This document shows positions 1-8,700 of a stretch of 26,426 nt of DNA, piece by piece (position 1 is the first letter of the stretch; every line of letters begins with the position of its first letter). The notes under the pieces are model-generated. The model searched no databases, was not told the DNA's origin, and saw only the letters and a list, made by a program, of their open reading frames with translations. Source of the DNA: JABFRZ01 sp036376275 (GTDB lineage: Bacteria; Planctomycetota; UBA1135; GCA-002686595); assembly GCA_036376275.1 (NCBI GenBank), contig DASVAP010000069.1:1-26426 (forward strand). The letters run 5' to 3'. Both the position numbers and the translations under genes were made by a program.

Positions 1-1872
1 GCGCTGCTGGCCCGCGTAGGGCACGTCGAAGGCGCCGAACTTGCGCATGTAGCCGAGCGGCGTGGTCTTGGCCTGCTTCGCGGCCTCCGGCAGGCCCGGG
101 ACGGAGTGCTCGAAGATGTCGCCGAAGTACTCGTCCATCGACACCGGCGTGCCGGGCTTCGTCTTCGACTCGAACCACTTGCGGATCCCGAGTGAACCGT
201 CCGGGTCGATCTTCCAGGTCAGCGCGACCCAGAACTCGGCCTCTTCCCAGACCTCGCCGGGGTTCGCGTCCCGGGTCAGCGCGATCTTCTCGCCGCGCTG
301 CTCCCTGAAGCGGCGCAGCACGGGCTGGCGGAAGCCGATCCAGGTCCCGGCGTGCGTCTCCTGGCTCATCAGGTCGTGGCGCTCGGCCCCCAGGCCCGTC
401 GGCAGCACGTAGTCGGCCCACTGCGCCGTCTCGGACCAGATCGGCGTGAGCGCGACGTGGCAGCCGATGCGCTGCTCGTCCTCCAGCATCTCGATCCACG
501 AGCAGCCGTCGGGATTCGTCCACACCGGGTTGTAGACGCGCGTGAAGTAGGCCTCGATGCGCAGGTCCTTCTCGCGCAGGAGGTGCGGCATCAGGAAGCT
601 CATCTCGTAGTGAGCGAGCGGCCACTCGCGCGGGAACAGGCGCTCGTTCCAGCCCTTCTGCGGCGGCGGGTTCGCGCTGGGCTTCGGCGTGAACTTGTCC
701 CAGGTGTTCGGGTTGAGCCCGCCGGGCACGCCGAGCGAGCCGGTGAGCACGTGGAGGAGCATCAGCGCGCGCGCCACCTGCCAGCCGCCGAGGTTGCCGC
801 TGGCCGTGTTGCGCCACAGGTGGCTCGAGAACTTCGAGCCGGCCGCCGCGATCTCGTCGGCGAGCTTCGTGACCGTGTCGGCCGGGATCTTGCACTCCTC
901 GGCCACGTACTCGGGCGTGAAACGGGCGTAGTCCTCCTGGAGGCGCGCGAGGAAGCGCTCGAGCGTGCGCTCCTTCGCGCCGTCGACCGCCTCCAGGTAC
1001 TCCTTCCAGTTCACCCAGCGGCGCACGAACTCCTGGTCGACGACGCCGCGTGCAAGGAGCTCGCGCACCACTCCGAGCAGCATCGCCGCCTCCGTCCCCG
1101 GCCAGGGCGCGATCCACAGGTGCGCATGGCTCGCCGTGTTGCTGAGGCGCGTGTCCACGACCGCCAGCCGCGCCCCTCGCTCCTTCGCCTCCATGATCCG
1201 CTGCGCGTGCGGGTTGAAGTAGTGCCCCGTCTCGAGGTGGCTCGAGAGCAGCAGCATGAACTTCGTCTCCGAGTAGTCCGGCGACGGCCGATCCGCCCCC
1301 ATCCACAGCGTGTACCCCAGGCGCGCCGACGCGCTGCACACGTTCGTGTGGCTGTTGTGCCCGTCCACGCCCCAGGCCTGCAGCATGCGCAGGACGAAGT
1401 GGTCCTCGCCCGGCCGGCCGACGTGGTACATGACCTCCTCGTTGCGCTTCTCCAGGATCGCCTTGCGGATGCGCCCGCCGATGTCGGAGAGCGCTTCCTC
1501 CCAGCTCACCTCGACGAACTCCCCCGACCCGCGCTTCCCCTGCCGTTTCAGCGGCTTCAGGATCCGCTCCGTGTCGTGGATCTGGTTGATCGTCGCCGGC
1601 CCCTTCGCGCAGGTCCGCCCGCGCGAGCCGGGGTGCACGGGGTTGCCCTCGAACTTCGTGATGTTCTCCGTCTCCTTGTCGACGTAGGCCACGAGCCCGC
1701 AGGCCGACTCGCAGTTGAAGCAGATCGTCGGGATCAGCGCGTAGTGCTTCTCGCGCCGCTCGGGCCACGCGGCCGGGTCGAGCTCGGACCAGTCGTCCCA
1801 CTGCTCGGGCGGCGGGGCGACGGAGAGCTCCCAGGGGGAGGGACGGGGCTTCGGGCCGGTCTCGAAGGTCAT
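1..1872 (-). CDS. Molybdopterin oxidoreductase with N-terminal [4Fe-4S] domain, C-terminus cut by window edge
   Basis: The frame is open from an ATG at 1872 to base 1, giving 624 codons with no stop. Near the N-terminus there are cysteines C51, C54, C58 and C88 in a C-x2-C-x3-C...C pattern, the Mo/W-bisPGD family signature for one [4Fe-4S] cluster. The motif NSHTNVCSASARLG follows, with C179 a candidate molybdenum ligand by analogy to formate dehydrogenase and polysulfide/thiosulfate reductase members. The cofactor-binding segments WIAPWPGTEAAM and GVPGGLNPNTW are also present. I see no twin-arginine signal, so this catalytic subunit may be cytoplasmic or exported with a partner. Family members usually run 700-900 residues, so the C-terminal dinucleotide-binding domain lies outside the window. 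The substrate cannot be deduced; partner genes (4Fe-4S ferredoxin subunit, NrfD-type anchor) would be expected beyond base 1. The family call is firm, the substrate unknown. Confidence 0.92.
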   Translation of the reverse strand, partial: MTFETGPKPRPSPWELSVAPPPEQWDDWSELDPAAWPERREKHYALIPTICFNCESACGLVAYVDKETENITKFEGNPVHPGSRGRTCAKGPATINQIHDTERILKPLKRQGKRGSGEFVEVSWEEALSDIGGRIRKAILEKRNEEVMYHVGRPGEDHFVLRMLQAWGVDGHNSHTNVCSASARLGYTLWMGADRPSPDYSETKFMLLLSSHLETGHYFNPHAQRIMEAKERGARLAVVDTRLSNTASHAHLWIAPWPGTEAAMLLGVVRELLARGVVDQEFVRRWVNWKEYLEAVDGAKERTLERFLARLQEDYARFTPEYVAEECKIPADTVTKLADEIAAAGSKFSSHLWRNTASGNLGGWQVARALMLLHVLTGSLGVPGGLNPNTWDKFTPKPSANPPPQKGWNERLFPREWPLAHYEMSFLMPHLLREKDLRIEAYFTRVYNPVWTNPDGCSWIEMLEDEQRIGCHVALTPIWSETAQWADYVLPTGLGAERHDLMSQETHAGTWIGFRQPVLRRFREQRGEKIALTRDANPGEVWEEAEFWVALTWKIDPDGSLGIRKWFESKTKPGTPVSMDEYFGDIFEHSVPGLPEAAKQAKTTPLGYMRKFGAFDVPYAGQQR

Positions 1873-1924
1873 GCGGCCGGGGATCGTACTCGCCGGGCGC
1901 TGCTGACTTCTGCACCAAGATCGA

Positions 1925-2083
1925 TCCTGTGGAGCCTCTCGGCGGAGGTCACTGGCCTCGACGTCAGCGAGCCTGTGCACCCGCAGTTCTTCGCCGGCCT
2001 CGATGTACCGGAGGTCGAGCGGCTCGCACCGCGATCGGGGGCGTGACGGTCAGCACGAGGTCCGGGGTGCCGAGCTCCCACTC
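1925..2083 (-). pseudogene. Possible decayed coding fragment upstream of the molybdoenzyme
   Basis: On the minus strand, 2083-2027 reads EWELGTPDLVLTVTPPIAV with G/C-rich third positions. After a one-frame shift, 2025 to about 1925 reads EPLDLRYIEAGEELRVHRLA and onward in the same style. The first piece resembles the 'GW.LG.PDLV' segment common in large planctomycete cytochrome and redoxin-like proteins, but it is too short to be sure. There is no start codon context and stops lie on both sides. It may be a relic of a lost gene, or chance in a GC-rich spacer. Confidence 0.25.
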
Positions 2084-2214
2084 ACTCGCGGCAAGCGATC
2101 GGCGCGCTGTCGTCGGCGAAGGTGAGCGCGCGCTCGGCGAGCCGCGCCGCAGCTGCCGGCACGCCGCAGACGGACGACTCGCTCGCGCCACGCGGGATCG
2201 CGGCGCGAGAGGGC

Positions 2215-2408
2215 GGGCCTGGCAGGCCCCCCGCGCGCTGCGCGGCTCTCGCTTGAAACCGCGGGTTCCTGGAACCGCACACGCGGCGAGCGACAAGACC
2301 CCCCAGGATGGGCCCCTTGGCAGCGGGAGCTTCCTCCACTCCCGTGTCCAGCCGGGCCGGGCGCGCAGCTATACAGCGCTGCCCAGCTCCGTGGCTCCTC
2401 GAGGCCCC
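2215..2408 (+). promoter_or_regulatory. Leader of the repeat protein: two palindromes, a -10-like box and a ribosome binding site
   Basis: The spacer before the repeat-protein gene holds a perfect 15-base interrupted palindrome at 2215-2229 (arms GGGCCTG and CAGGCCC around one base). A 13-base one lies at 2264-2276 (GGTTCC, T, GGAACC). A TATACA box at 2380-2385 could be a -10 element, and GAGG at 2401-2404 sits four bases before the ATG at 2409. No convincing -35 is visible. The palindromes could be operator sites, but in GC-rich DNA short palindromes also arise by chance. Otherwise 2084-2408 shows no gene. Confidence 0.3.
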
Positions 2409-5213
2409 ATGAACTCCCTTGCCATGACCGCGCAGCTCTTCGAGCCTGCTCCCATCGGGCGCCGCGGCCTGTTTCCTGCGATCCTCGCGCTCGCCTTCGT
2501 GCTCCGCGGAACGGCCATGGCATGGGCCGAGACCCCGGCGCCAGCCTGCGCTCGGTCGATCGAGCCCGAGGAGCGCGTGCGCATCGTGCTGGCCGGCCAC
2601 GTGCTCGCGCCCGACGGCCAGCCGGCCGAGCGCGCCGTGGTCGTGAGCAGCGCCGGCGGCGAGGCCGTCACCGACGCGCGCGGGAGCTACCGCCTCGAGG
2701 TCGATGTGCCGCGCGCCGCCACGAGCGTGGTGGTCACGGCGGTCGGCGCGGGGCCGGGCAATCCCGTCGCCGGCACCAGCGTGCCGACGGCCGGCAGGCC
2801 CGGGATGGCGGCCGTCGACCCGCTACGGCTCGTCCTGGGGGCGACCTGCACCCCGGGCTGGCTGCCGACCTTCGGTCCCATGCCCGGGACGACCCAAAGC
2901 GTGCGGGCCATGACGATCCTCGACGAAGGCAGCGGTTCCCGGCTCTTCGTGAACGACGGCTTCGGGATCGCAGAGTGGGACGGCACGACCTGGTCGCACG
3001 ACTTCCCGGGGGCCGACGACGGTGGGATCGAGGTCCTGGCGGTGTTCGACGACGGCGGCGGACCGGCGCTGTACGTCGGTGGCCACTTCACGAGCCTGGG
3101 CGGCGTGCCGATCATCGGCATCGCGAAGTGGGACGGCACGGGCTGGTCGGCGCTGGACAGCGGTCCGGGCGGCCGGGTCGAGGCCATGGTGGTCCACGAC
3201 GACGGCTCGGGACCCGCGCTCTACGTCGGCGGCTGGTTCAGTGGCCTGGGCGGTGTGCGGCGCTGGGACGGCACGCTCTGGTCCCAGGTCGGCAGCGGCA
3301 CCTCCAGCGGGGTGCTCGCCATGCTCTCATTCGACGACGGCAGCGGAGCGGAACTCTACGTCGCGGGCGAGTTCACCCTCGCGGGCGGCTCGCCGGCGAA
3401 TCGCATCGCGAAGTGGGACGGCGCGAGCTGGTCGGCCCTCGGCAGCGGGACGAACGCCAGGACACTGGCGCTGGCCGCCTTCGACGACGGCAGCGGACCT
3501 GCGCTGTACGTCGGTGGCGCCTTCACGAGCGCCGGGGGGGTCGCGGCCAGCAAGGTGGCGAAGTGGAACGGGGCGAGCTGGTCGGCCCTCGGCAGCGGGA
3601 CGAGCGGTTCGGGCAACAGCTTGGTGTCCGCGCTGGCGGCCTATGACGACGGCAGCGGCCCGGCCCTGTATGTCGGCGGCGACTTCGCCTCTGCGGGCGG
3701 AGTCTCGTCGAGCTACCTGGCGAAGTGGGACGGCACGTCCTGGTCGGCTGCTGGACCGGTGGACGAATCGGTGAGCACCCTGCTGATCCACGACGACGGC
3801 GGCGGGCCCGCGCTCTATGCCGGGGGCAGATTCCGCACGGCCGGAGGCGTCGCCCTCCGCCACGTCGCGCGGCTCGACGGCTCGACCTGGTCGCGCCTGG
3901 GTACCGGCCTCAGCGACATCGTCTACGACCTCGCCGTGCACGACGACGGCAGCGGAACTGCGCTCTTCGCAGCGGGCTGGCTGCGCACGGCCGGCGGCCA
4001 GTCGACGAGATTCGTCGGCAAGTGGGACGGGGCAAGCTGGGCGCCCCTCGGCAGCGGGCTGGGCTTGCTGACGCTCGCGCTCGCGGTCCACGACGATGGC
4101 ACGGGGCCGGCGCTCTACGCGGGAGGCTACTTCACGAGCGCTGGCGGCGCGCCGGCGAATCGCGTCGCGAAGTGGGACGGCACGAGCTGGTCGGCCCTCG
4201 GTACCGGGCTCGACGGCGCCGTTCGTGACCTGCGCTCGTTCGACGACGGTGGCGGTCCAGCGCTCTACGCCGCCGGAGACTTCCTGCAGGCGGGCGGCGC
4301 GCCGGCGAGCCGCGTGGCGAAGTGGGACGGGATGAGCTGGTCAGCGCTCGGGAGCGGCATGGACGACCCGGTCTTCGTGCTCGGAGCCTACGACGACGGC
4401 AGCGGGCCCGCGCTCCACGCGGGCGGGGAGTTCCGGAACGCGGGCGGCGGGCCGGCGACCTTCCTGGCGAAGTGGGACGGCGCCGGCTGGAGCGCGCTCG
4501 GCGGCGGGCTGGAGGGCAGCGGGGCCTTCGATGGGGTCATGGCCCTGGCCGTGCACGACGACGGCAGCGGCGAGGCCCTCTACGCCGGCGGCAGCTTCTC
4601 GGCGGCCGACGGAGCTCCGGTCGGCAGCGTCGCGCGCTGGAACGGCGCGAGCTGGTCGCCGCTCGGGAGCGGTGTGATCGGCAAGGTGCATGCCCTGACC
4701 GCGCACGACGATGGCGGGGGGACCCAGCTCTTCGTCGGCGGCTCCTTCCACGTCGCGGGCGGCGTGGCGGCGAACAACATCGCCAGGTGGGACGGCTCCT
4801 CCTGGACGCCACTGGGCACCGGCCTGGACGGCTCCGCCATCGCCATGGCCCGCTTCGACCTCGGCCCCGACCCGGCGCTGCTGGTCGGCGGCTCGTTCTC
4901 GCGGGCCTTCGCCAGCGGCGACAGCTTCCTCGCCCGCTGGACCTGCGTCGCGGACACGACCGCGCCCGTGCTCGACTGCCCGCTCGCGGTCATCGCGCTC
5001 GATCGCGCCTTCGACGGCCAGGAGGTCGTGACCTTCACGGTGCCGGCCACGGATGATCTGGATCCGTCGCCGGACGTCGTGTGCGTCCCGCCCTCGGGCA
5101 GCGTGTTCTCGTTGGGCACGACCCAGGTCCAGTGCACGGCGACCGACATCGCTGGCAACCAGTCGACCTGCTCGTTCCCCGTCACGGTGCGCCCGAAGGC
5201 CAGCCGGCGCTGA
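2409..5213 (+). CDS. Secreted 13-repeat WDG/propeller-like protein with carboxypeptidase-regulatory-like and HYR-like modules
   Basis: This 934-residue protein starts at the ATG at 2409 because it gives a clean Sec signal peptide: two arginines at 18-19, a hydrophobic stretch at 21-32 and an AWA cleavage site near residue 40. Residues about 58-115 look like a carboxypeptidase-regulatory (CarboxypepD_reg-type) beta-sandwich. From about 145 to 845 there are 13 repeats of about 50 residues. Each carries a 'KWDG-x2-WSALGSG' half and a '(H/F)DDGSGPALYVGG-x-F' half, so the array likely folds as one or two beta-propellers. Residues about 850-930 resemble a HYR (hyalin repeat) domain with cysteines spaced as in that family. 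Proteins of this repeat type are frequent in Planctomycetota and are probably extracytoplasmic; function is unknown, adhesion or surface binding being the usual guess. I see no C-terminal anchor. Confidence 0.85.
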   Translation: MNSLAMTAQLFEPAPIGRRGLFPAILALAFVLRGTAMAWAETPAPACARSIEPEERVRIVLAGHVLAPDGQPAERAVVVSSAGGEAVTDARGSYRLEVDVPRAATSVVVTAVGAGPGNPVAGTSVPTAGRPGMAAVDPLRLVLGATCTPGWLPTFGPMPGTTQSVRAMTILDEGSGSRLFVNDGFGIAEWDGTTWSHDFPGADDGGIEVLAVFDDGGGPALYVGGHFTSLGGVPIIGIAKWDGTGWSALDSGPGGRVEAMVVHDDGSGPALYVGGWFSGLGGVRRWDGTLWSQVGSGTSSGVLAMLSFDDGSGAELYVAGEFTLAGGSPANRIAKWDGASWSALGSGTNARTLALAAFDDGSGPALYVGGAFTSAGGVAASKVAKWNGASWSALGSGTSGSGNSLVSALAAYDDGSGPALYVGGDFASAGGVSSSYLAKWDGTSWSAAGPVDESVSTLLIHDDGGGPALYAGGRFRTAGGVALRHVARLDGSTWSRLGTGLSDIVYDLAVHDDGSGTALFAAGWLRTAGGQSTRFVGKWDGASWAPLGSGLGLLTLALAVHDDGTGPALYAGGYFTSAGGAPANRVAKWDGTSWSALGTGLDGAVRDLRSFDDGGGPALYAAGDFLQAGGAPASRVAKWDGMSWSALGSGMDDPVFVLGAYDDGSGPALHAGGEFRNAGGGPATFLAKWDGAGWSALGGGLEGSGAFDGVMALAVHDDGSGEALYAGGSFSAADGAPVGSVARWNGASWSPLGSGVIGKVHALTAHDDGGGTQLFVGGSFHVAGGVAANNIARWDGSSWTPLGTGLDGSAIAMARFDLGPDPALLVGGSFSRAFASGDSFLARWTCVADTTAPVLDCPLAVIALDRAFDGQEVVTFTVPATDDLDPSPDVVCVPPSGSVFSLGTTQVQCTATDIAGNQSTCSFPVTVRPKASRR
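2910..4950 (+). repeat. Tandem DNA repeat array of about 150 bp units inside the repeat protein
   Basis: The protein repeats are conserved at nucleotide level too. Strings such as 'cgacgacggcagcgg' and 'aagtgggacggcacgagctg' recur at about 140-165 bp intervals. Thirteen full units and a terminal half unit can be counted by the WDG motif. Such arrays are open to unequal recombination, so copy number may vary between strains and may be misassembled. Confidence 0.8.
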
Positions 5214-5336
5214 GGAGCGACCTCGAGCGCGATCCAACGCGCCCTGCAGCGCCTTCGGGCCGCAGCCGCGCGCACATCCGTCCCCAGCGCACACCGTGCG
5301 CCGCTGGCCGAGTTCACCGACGCTGCTCGGGAGCTC

Positions 5337-5399
5337 GAATCGGTCGGCGGGAGCGGCGCGAACCGCAGCGCGCGCTGGGACGGGAACCGCTGGTCGCGC
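5337..5399 (+). pseudogene. Orphan relic of the WDG repeat downstream of the repeat protein
   Basis: In the spacer after the repeat-protein stop, the plus strand encodes ESVGG followed by SGANRSARWDGNRWSR. This matches the '...VGG..ANR-A-KWDG--WS' core of the upstream repeats, but in a different reading frame from the upstream gene and with the middle of the unit missing. It is bounded by non-coding sequence. The likeliest reading is a leftover from a longer ancestral array or a second decayed paralogue. Confidence 0.5.
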
Positions 5400-5440
5400 G
5401 CCGCTGACGTCCCCGCGGCCCTCCACCGCCGCCCCTTGCC

Positions 5441-5756
5441 TCAAGGGTCCGCCGCCTCCAGCGCCAGCATGGTCTTGCCCGCCGGCTGGAGGGTTCTCCC
5501 CCGCCGCCTGGATCCTGGGTTCCGCGGTCTGGCCATCGCTCCCGCACGCCGGCCGCTCGAGGCCTCGACGCGTGAGCGTGTCGGCGGGGCGGAAGCTGAG
5601 GTTGTCGAGGACTCCGGAGCTGTCCAGGCGCACCTCGATGCACAGGACCTCGTGCGCGGAGAAGCCCGGCTCCTCCTGGGCCGTGGCGGTGGCGAGGAGG
5701 CCCGGCGGATCGACGACGCGATCGAGGCACAGCCGTCCAGGCGGCGGAGCAGCCGG
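5441..5756 (-). pseudogene. Decayed coding stretch continuing in frame past the Rhs stop codon
   Basis: Immediately after the Rhs stop (TAG at 5759-5757) the same frame stays open with strongly coding-like codon choice. It reads through PPGRLCLDRVVDPPGLLATA, then on through segments such as AHEVLCIEVRLDSSGVLDNL and SFRPADTL. The coding character then fades, and a second frame ends with LQPAGKTMLALEAADP and a TGA at 5443-5441. No good start codon or ribosome site is seen at the beginning. It could be the rest of a formerly longer C-terminus, a displaced older Rhs tip, or a remnant of an immunity or unrelated gene. The spacer 5400-5440 shows nothing. Confidence 0.4.
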
Positions 5757-8700
5757 CTATGGACGCCGCGGGGCGACGCGCGAGCCGATCTCTCCGGAGA
5801 GCGCGTGCCGCGGCTTTGGACCCACGAACACGGCATCGAGCCACGACCTCCTCGACGCCCCGTCCCGCCAGTACGGCGGAGCCAGGGACCCGTTGTAGAG
5901 GTACGCGCCAATGTGCGCGTCGAGGTAGTCACGCGCTGGGTCGCCCAGGTCCTTCGCCGCCTGCTGGCCGAGCGAGCGCAGGGTGACGGCGTCCACCTTG
6001 CCGTTCTGATAGTCCTTGTCGTTCAAGGTCGGGATGAAGGCCTTCAGGCCGTCCCGGTAGGCTCCGCTGGCTGAATCACGGATGGCGCTGCGCACCAGGT
6101 CACTGAAGTCCGCCCCGGCCGAGTTCAGGCGCAGGACCTCGATGGCCGCGGCCTCGGTCAGGTGGCGAGCACCGTTGAGGATCAGGCTGTCCGCGAACTC
6201 GCCAGCGTTCCGGCCGACCTCCTTGACGAACTTCGTGAAGTTCGGGTTGTGGTCGACGCGCGTGAACTCGACCCATCCGTGGACCTTGCCGGCCCAGCCC
6301 TCGGTGATGTCCGTCCCCGGAATGGCGTCCAGCACCTGGGCCGTGTTGTCGATGACCTTCAGCCAAGAGCTGTCCGCGAACTGGCTGACCGTCGCGCCGA
6401 TGGCGCCGTTGACGAAGCCCTTCTTGAAGCCGTCCCAGAAGTCCTCGCCCTGGAGCGCGGCGCTGCCCCCCTCGAGCAGGCCATACACCAGGGCGGTCCA
6501 GAACAGGGCTCCGAAGTCGAACGCGTTGCCCGAGGGGTCCGCGTAGCGCAGCGGGTTGTTGCGCGCGTAGGCGTAGCGGTTGAGCGCTTGCGGGTCGCCC
6601 AGGTTCCCGATGACCTGGTCGGGCTCCAGGAACCGTCCAATCGTCGCGTCGTAGTACCGGGCTCCGAAGAAGTACAGGTCGGCGTCCGCGTCGTAGTGCT
6701 GGTCGGAAAACCGGTACGCACTCCCGCTGCTGGTCGAGTCGCTCGCGAAATAGCTGTTGCCGAACGGGTTGTACTCGAAGTGCGAGACCACGGCGCCGTT
6801 CTTGTCCGTCGCCACGTTCGTGTTCCCCATCCGATCGGGATGCAGGTAGGTGAACTCGCCGGCCAGCGTGCCGTTCGAGAAGAGGTGCTGGTACGGCGTG
6901 AAGGTGCACACCCTGCGGCCGTCGACGAAGACGTGCCCGTAGACCTGGCCGTCGCGGACCTCGAAGCCGTCCTCGATCCAGATCGTGGTGCTGCTGCCGG
7001 ATTGCCGCGCCAGGCGCGAGCCGTCGTAGGCATACCTGTAGGTGATCGTGTAGCTGGCGGCAGCGATGGTCGTCAGCCGATTCAGCGCGTCATGCGTCAG
7101 GGTCTGCCCCTTGTGGCTGCGGATGCGCATGTTCCCGTTGGCGTCGTAGGTGTACAGGTAGGCCGGCGACCCGCCGTAGGCGGAGATGCGTGTGACGGCC
7201 TGCGGCCGTGGCCCGAGGTACTCGTACTGCACTCCGTACTCGTCGTTGGTGAGGATGTTGCCGGCTGGCGAGTACGTCACGTTCTTCTGTCCGCCCCTCG
7301 TGTACTGCTTCATCCGGTGCAGGTCGTCGTACTGGATGTCGCCGAGGGAGCCGCTCTCACCGGGGTCGTGCAGCAGATCGGCGATGGAGCGCACGTTGCC
7401 GACGCGGTCATACGTGTAAGAGAGGTCTTGCACGCCCCCCGTGACAACCCGCATCAGGCGCGAGGTGCGCTCGTAGTACGAGTAGGTGGTGCTGACCTGA
7501 TTCCCGAAGATGGCACTCTCGAGCTGGCCACGCTCGTTGAACAGCCCCGCCTGATAGAACGTGACCGGCTGGGTCGTGTTGTGCCAGGCGCTCGCTGAGA
7601 CCGTGTGTCCCGTGGTGTCGTAGGCGTAGCTGATGCCTCCGTAGCCCTGCGGGTACGTCAGGCGGATCAATCGGTCGGCATCGTTGTACAGGTACTGCGT
7701 GGCGTATGTCTGCCCGTTGAAGGCCAGATAGCGTGTCTTCTTCAGGAGCCGGTCCCGGTGGTCGTAGCTGAAGCGCGTGCTGCCTTCGGGGTCGTCGACC
7801 CGGTACAGCTGGCCCTTGTAGACCGCGTGCGCCCCATCGCCACTCTGGTCGTACGTGTACACGATGGACGACGACGCGCCAGTGACGCCGTTGAGGATGT
7901 CGACTTGCCTCACACGCCCGAACAGGTCGTACTGATTCGTCGTGACGTTGTTCTTGGCGTCCGTCTGCGTCTCGGCCCGGCCGAAGTCGTCGAATGTGTA
8001 GCTCCAGCTCCCGAGGTTCGGGTCGACCATCGAGGTACGCTGGCCCAGGCTGTTGTAGTCGTAGGTGGTGGTATGACTCTCGGAATCGGTGGTCGAGAGG
8101 AGGTTGCCCAGGTTGTCGTAGTCATAGTCGGTGATCTTGTCTGCACCACTCAGGACCTCGACGACTTCCGTCAGACGGCCGAGCGCGTCGCGCCGGGCCT
8201 TCTTGATCTTGCCCTCGGCGTCGACCACGACCGTCGTCCACGGATCCGTTCCGTCGCCGTAGCTCCGCGTCTCCAGCCCGCTTGGCGAGTTGGTTCCGTC
8301 CCCGCCGAGGGAGGAGTAGGAGATGGTGGGGCGGCTGCGCGCGTCGTACTCCGTGACGATGCCCTGCGCGGCACTCGAGTCACGGCGAAGGCTGAACTCG
8401 CCGCCAGAGCTGAAGTAGGGCAGGGTGCGGAAGGCGACGTTGCCCTTTCGGTCGTAGAAGGTGTCGGTGACGCGGAACTGGACCTGTGAAGAGACCGTCC
8501 GCTCGGACTCCTCGCGCACCTGCACGGTACGCCCGAAGCCGTCGGCGTACGTGAAGGTCTGATGGCCCTGCGCGGAGTCGATCCCGTCGATGGCCTCGTG
8601 CAGGACGAAGTTGCTCGACTCCTGCGGGTCGACGCCGTCCAGGTGGTACTCGTAGCGGTGCTTCAGCAGCGTCGCCGGTCCGCCGGGCGTCACCGAGCAC

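Noticed and set aside
352..2046. Long plus-strand open frame opposite the molybdoenzyme
   Set aside because: It is Arg/Val/Leu-rich antisense shadow; the minus strand carries clear Fe-S and molybdopterin motifs over the same bases.
2910..4950. Periodic repeats that could suggest a CRISPR array
   Set aside because: The period is about 150 bp, the repeats are in frame and encode WDG protein units, and no cas genes are present.
6162..7598. Long plus-strand open frame inside the Rhs region
   Set aside because: Antisense shadow of the YD-repeat part of the Rhs gene, with no domain sense of its own.
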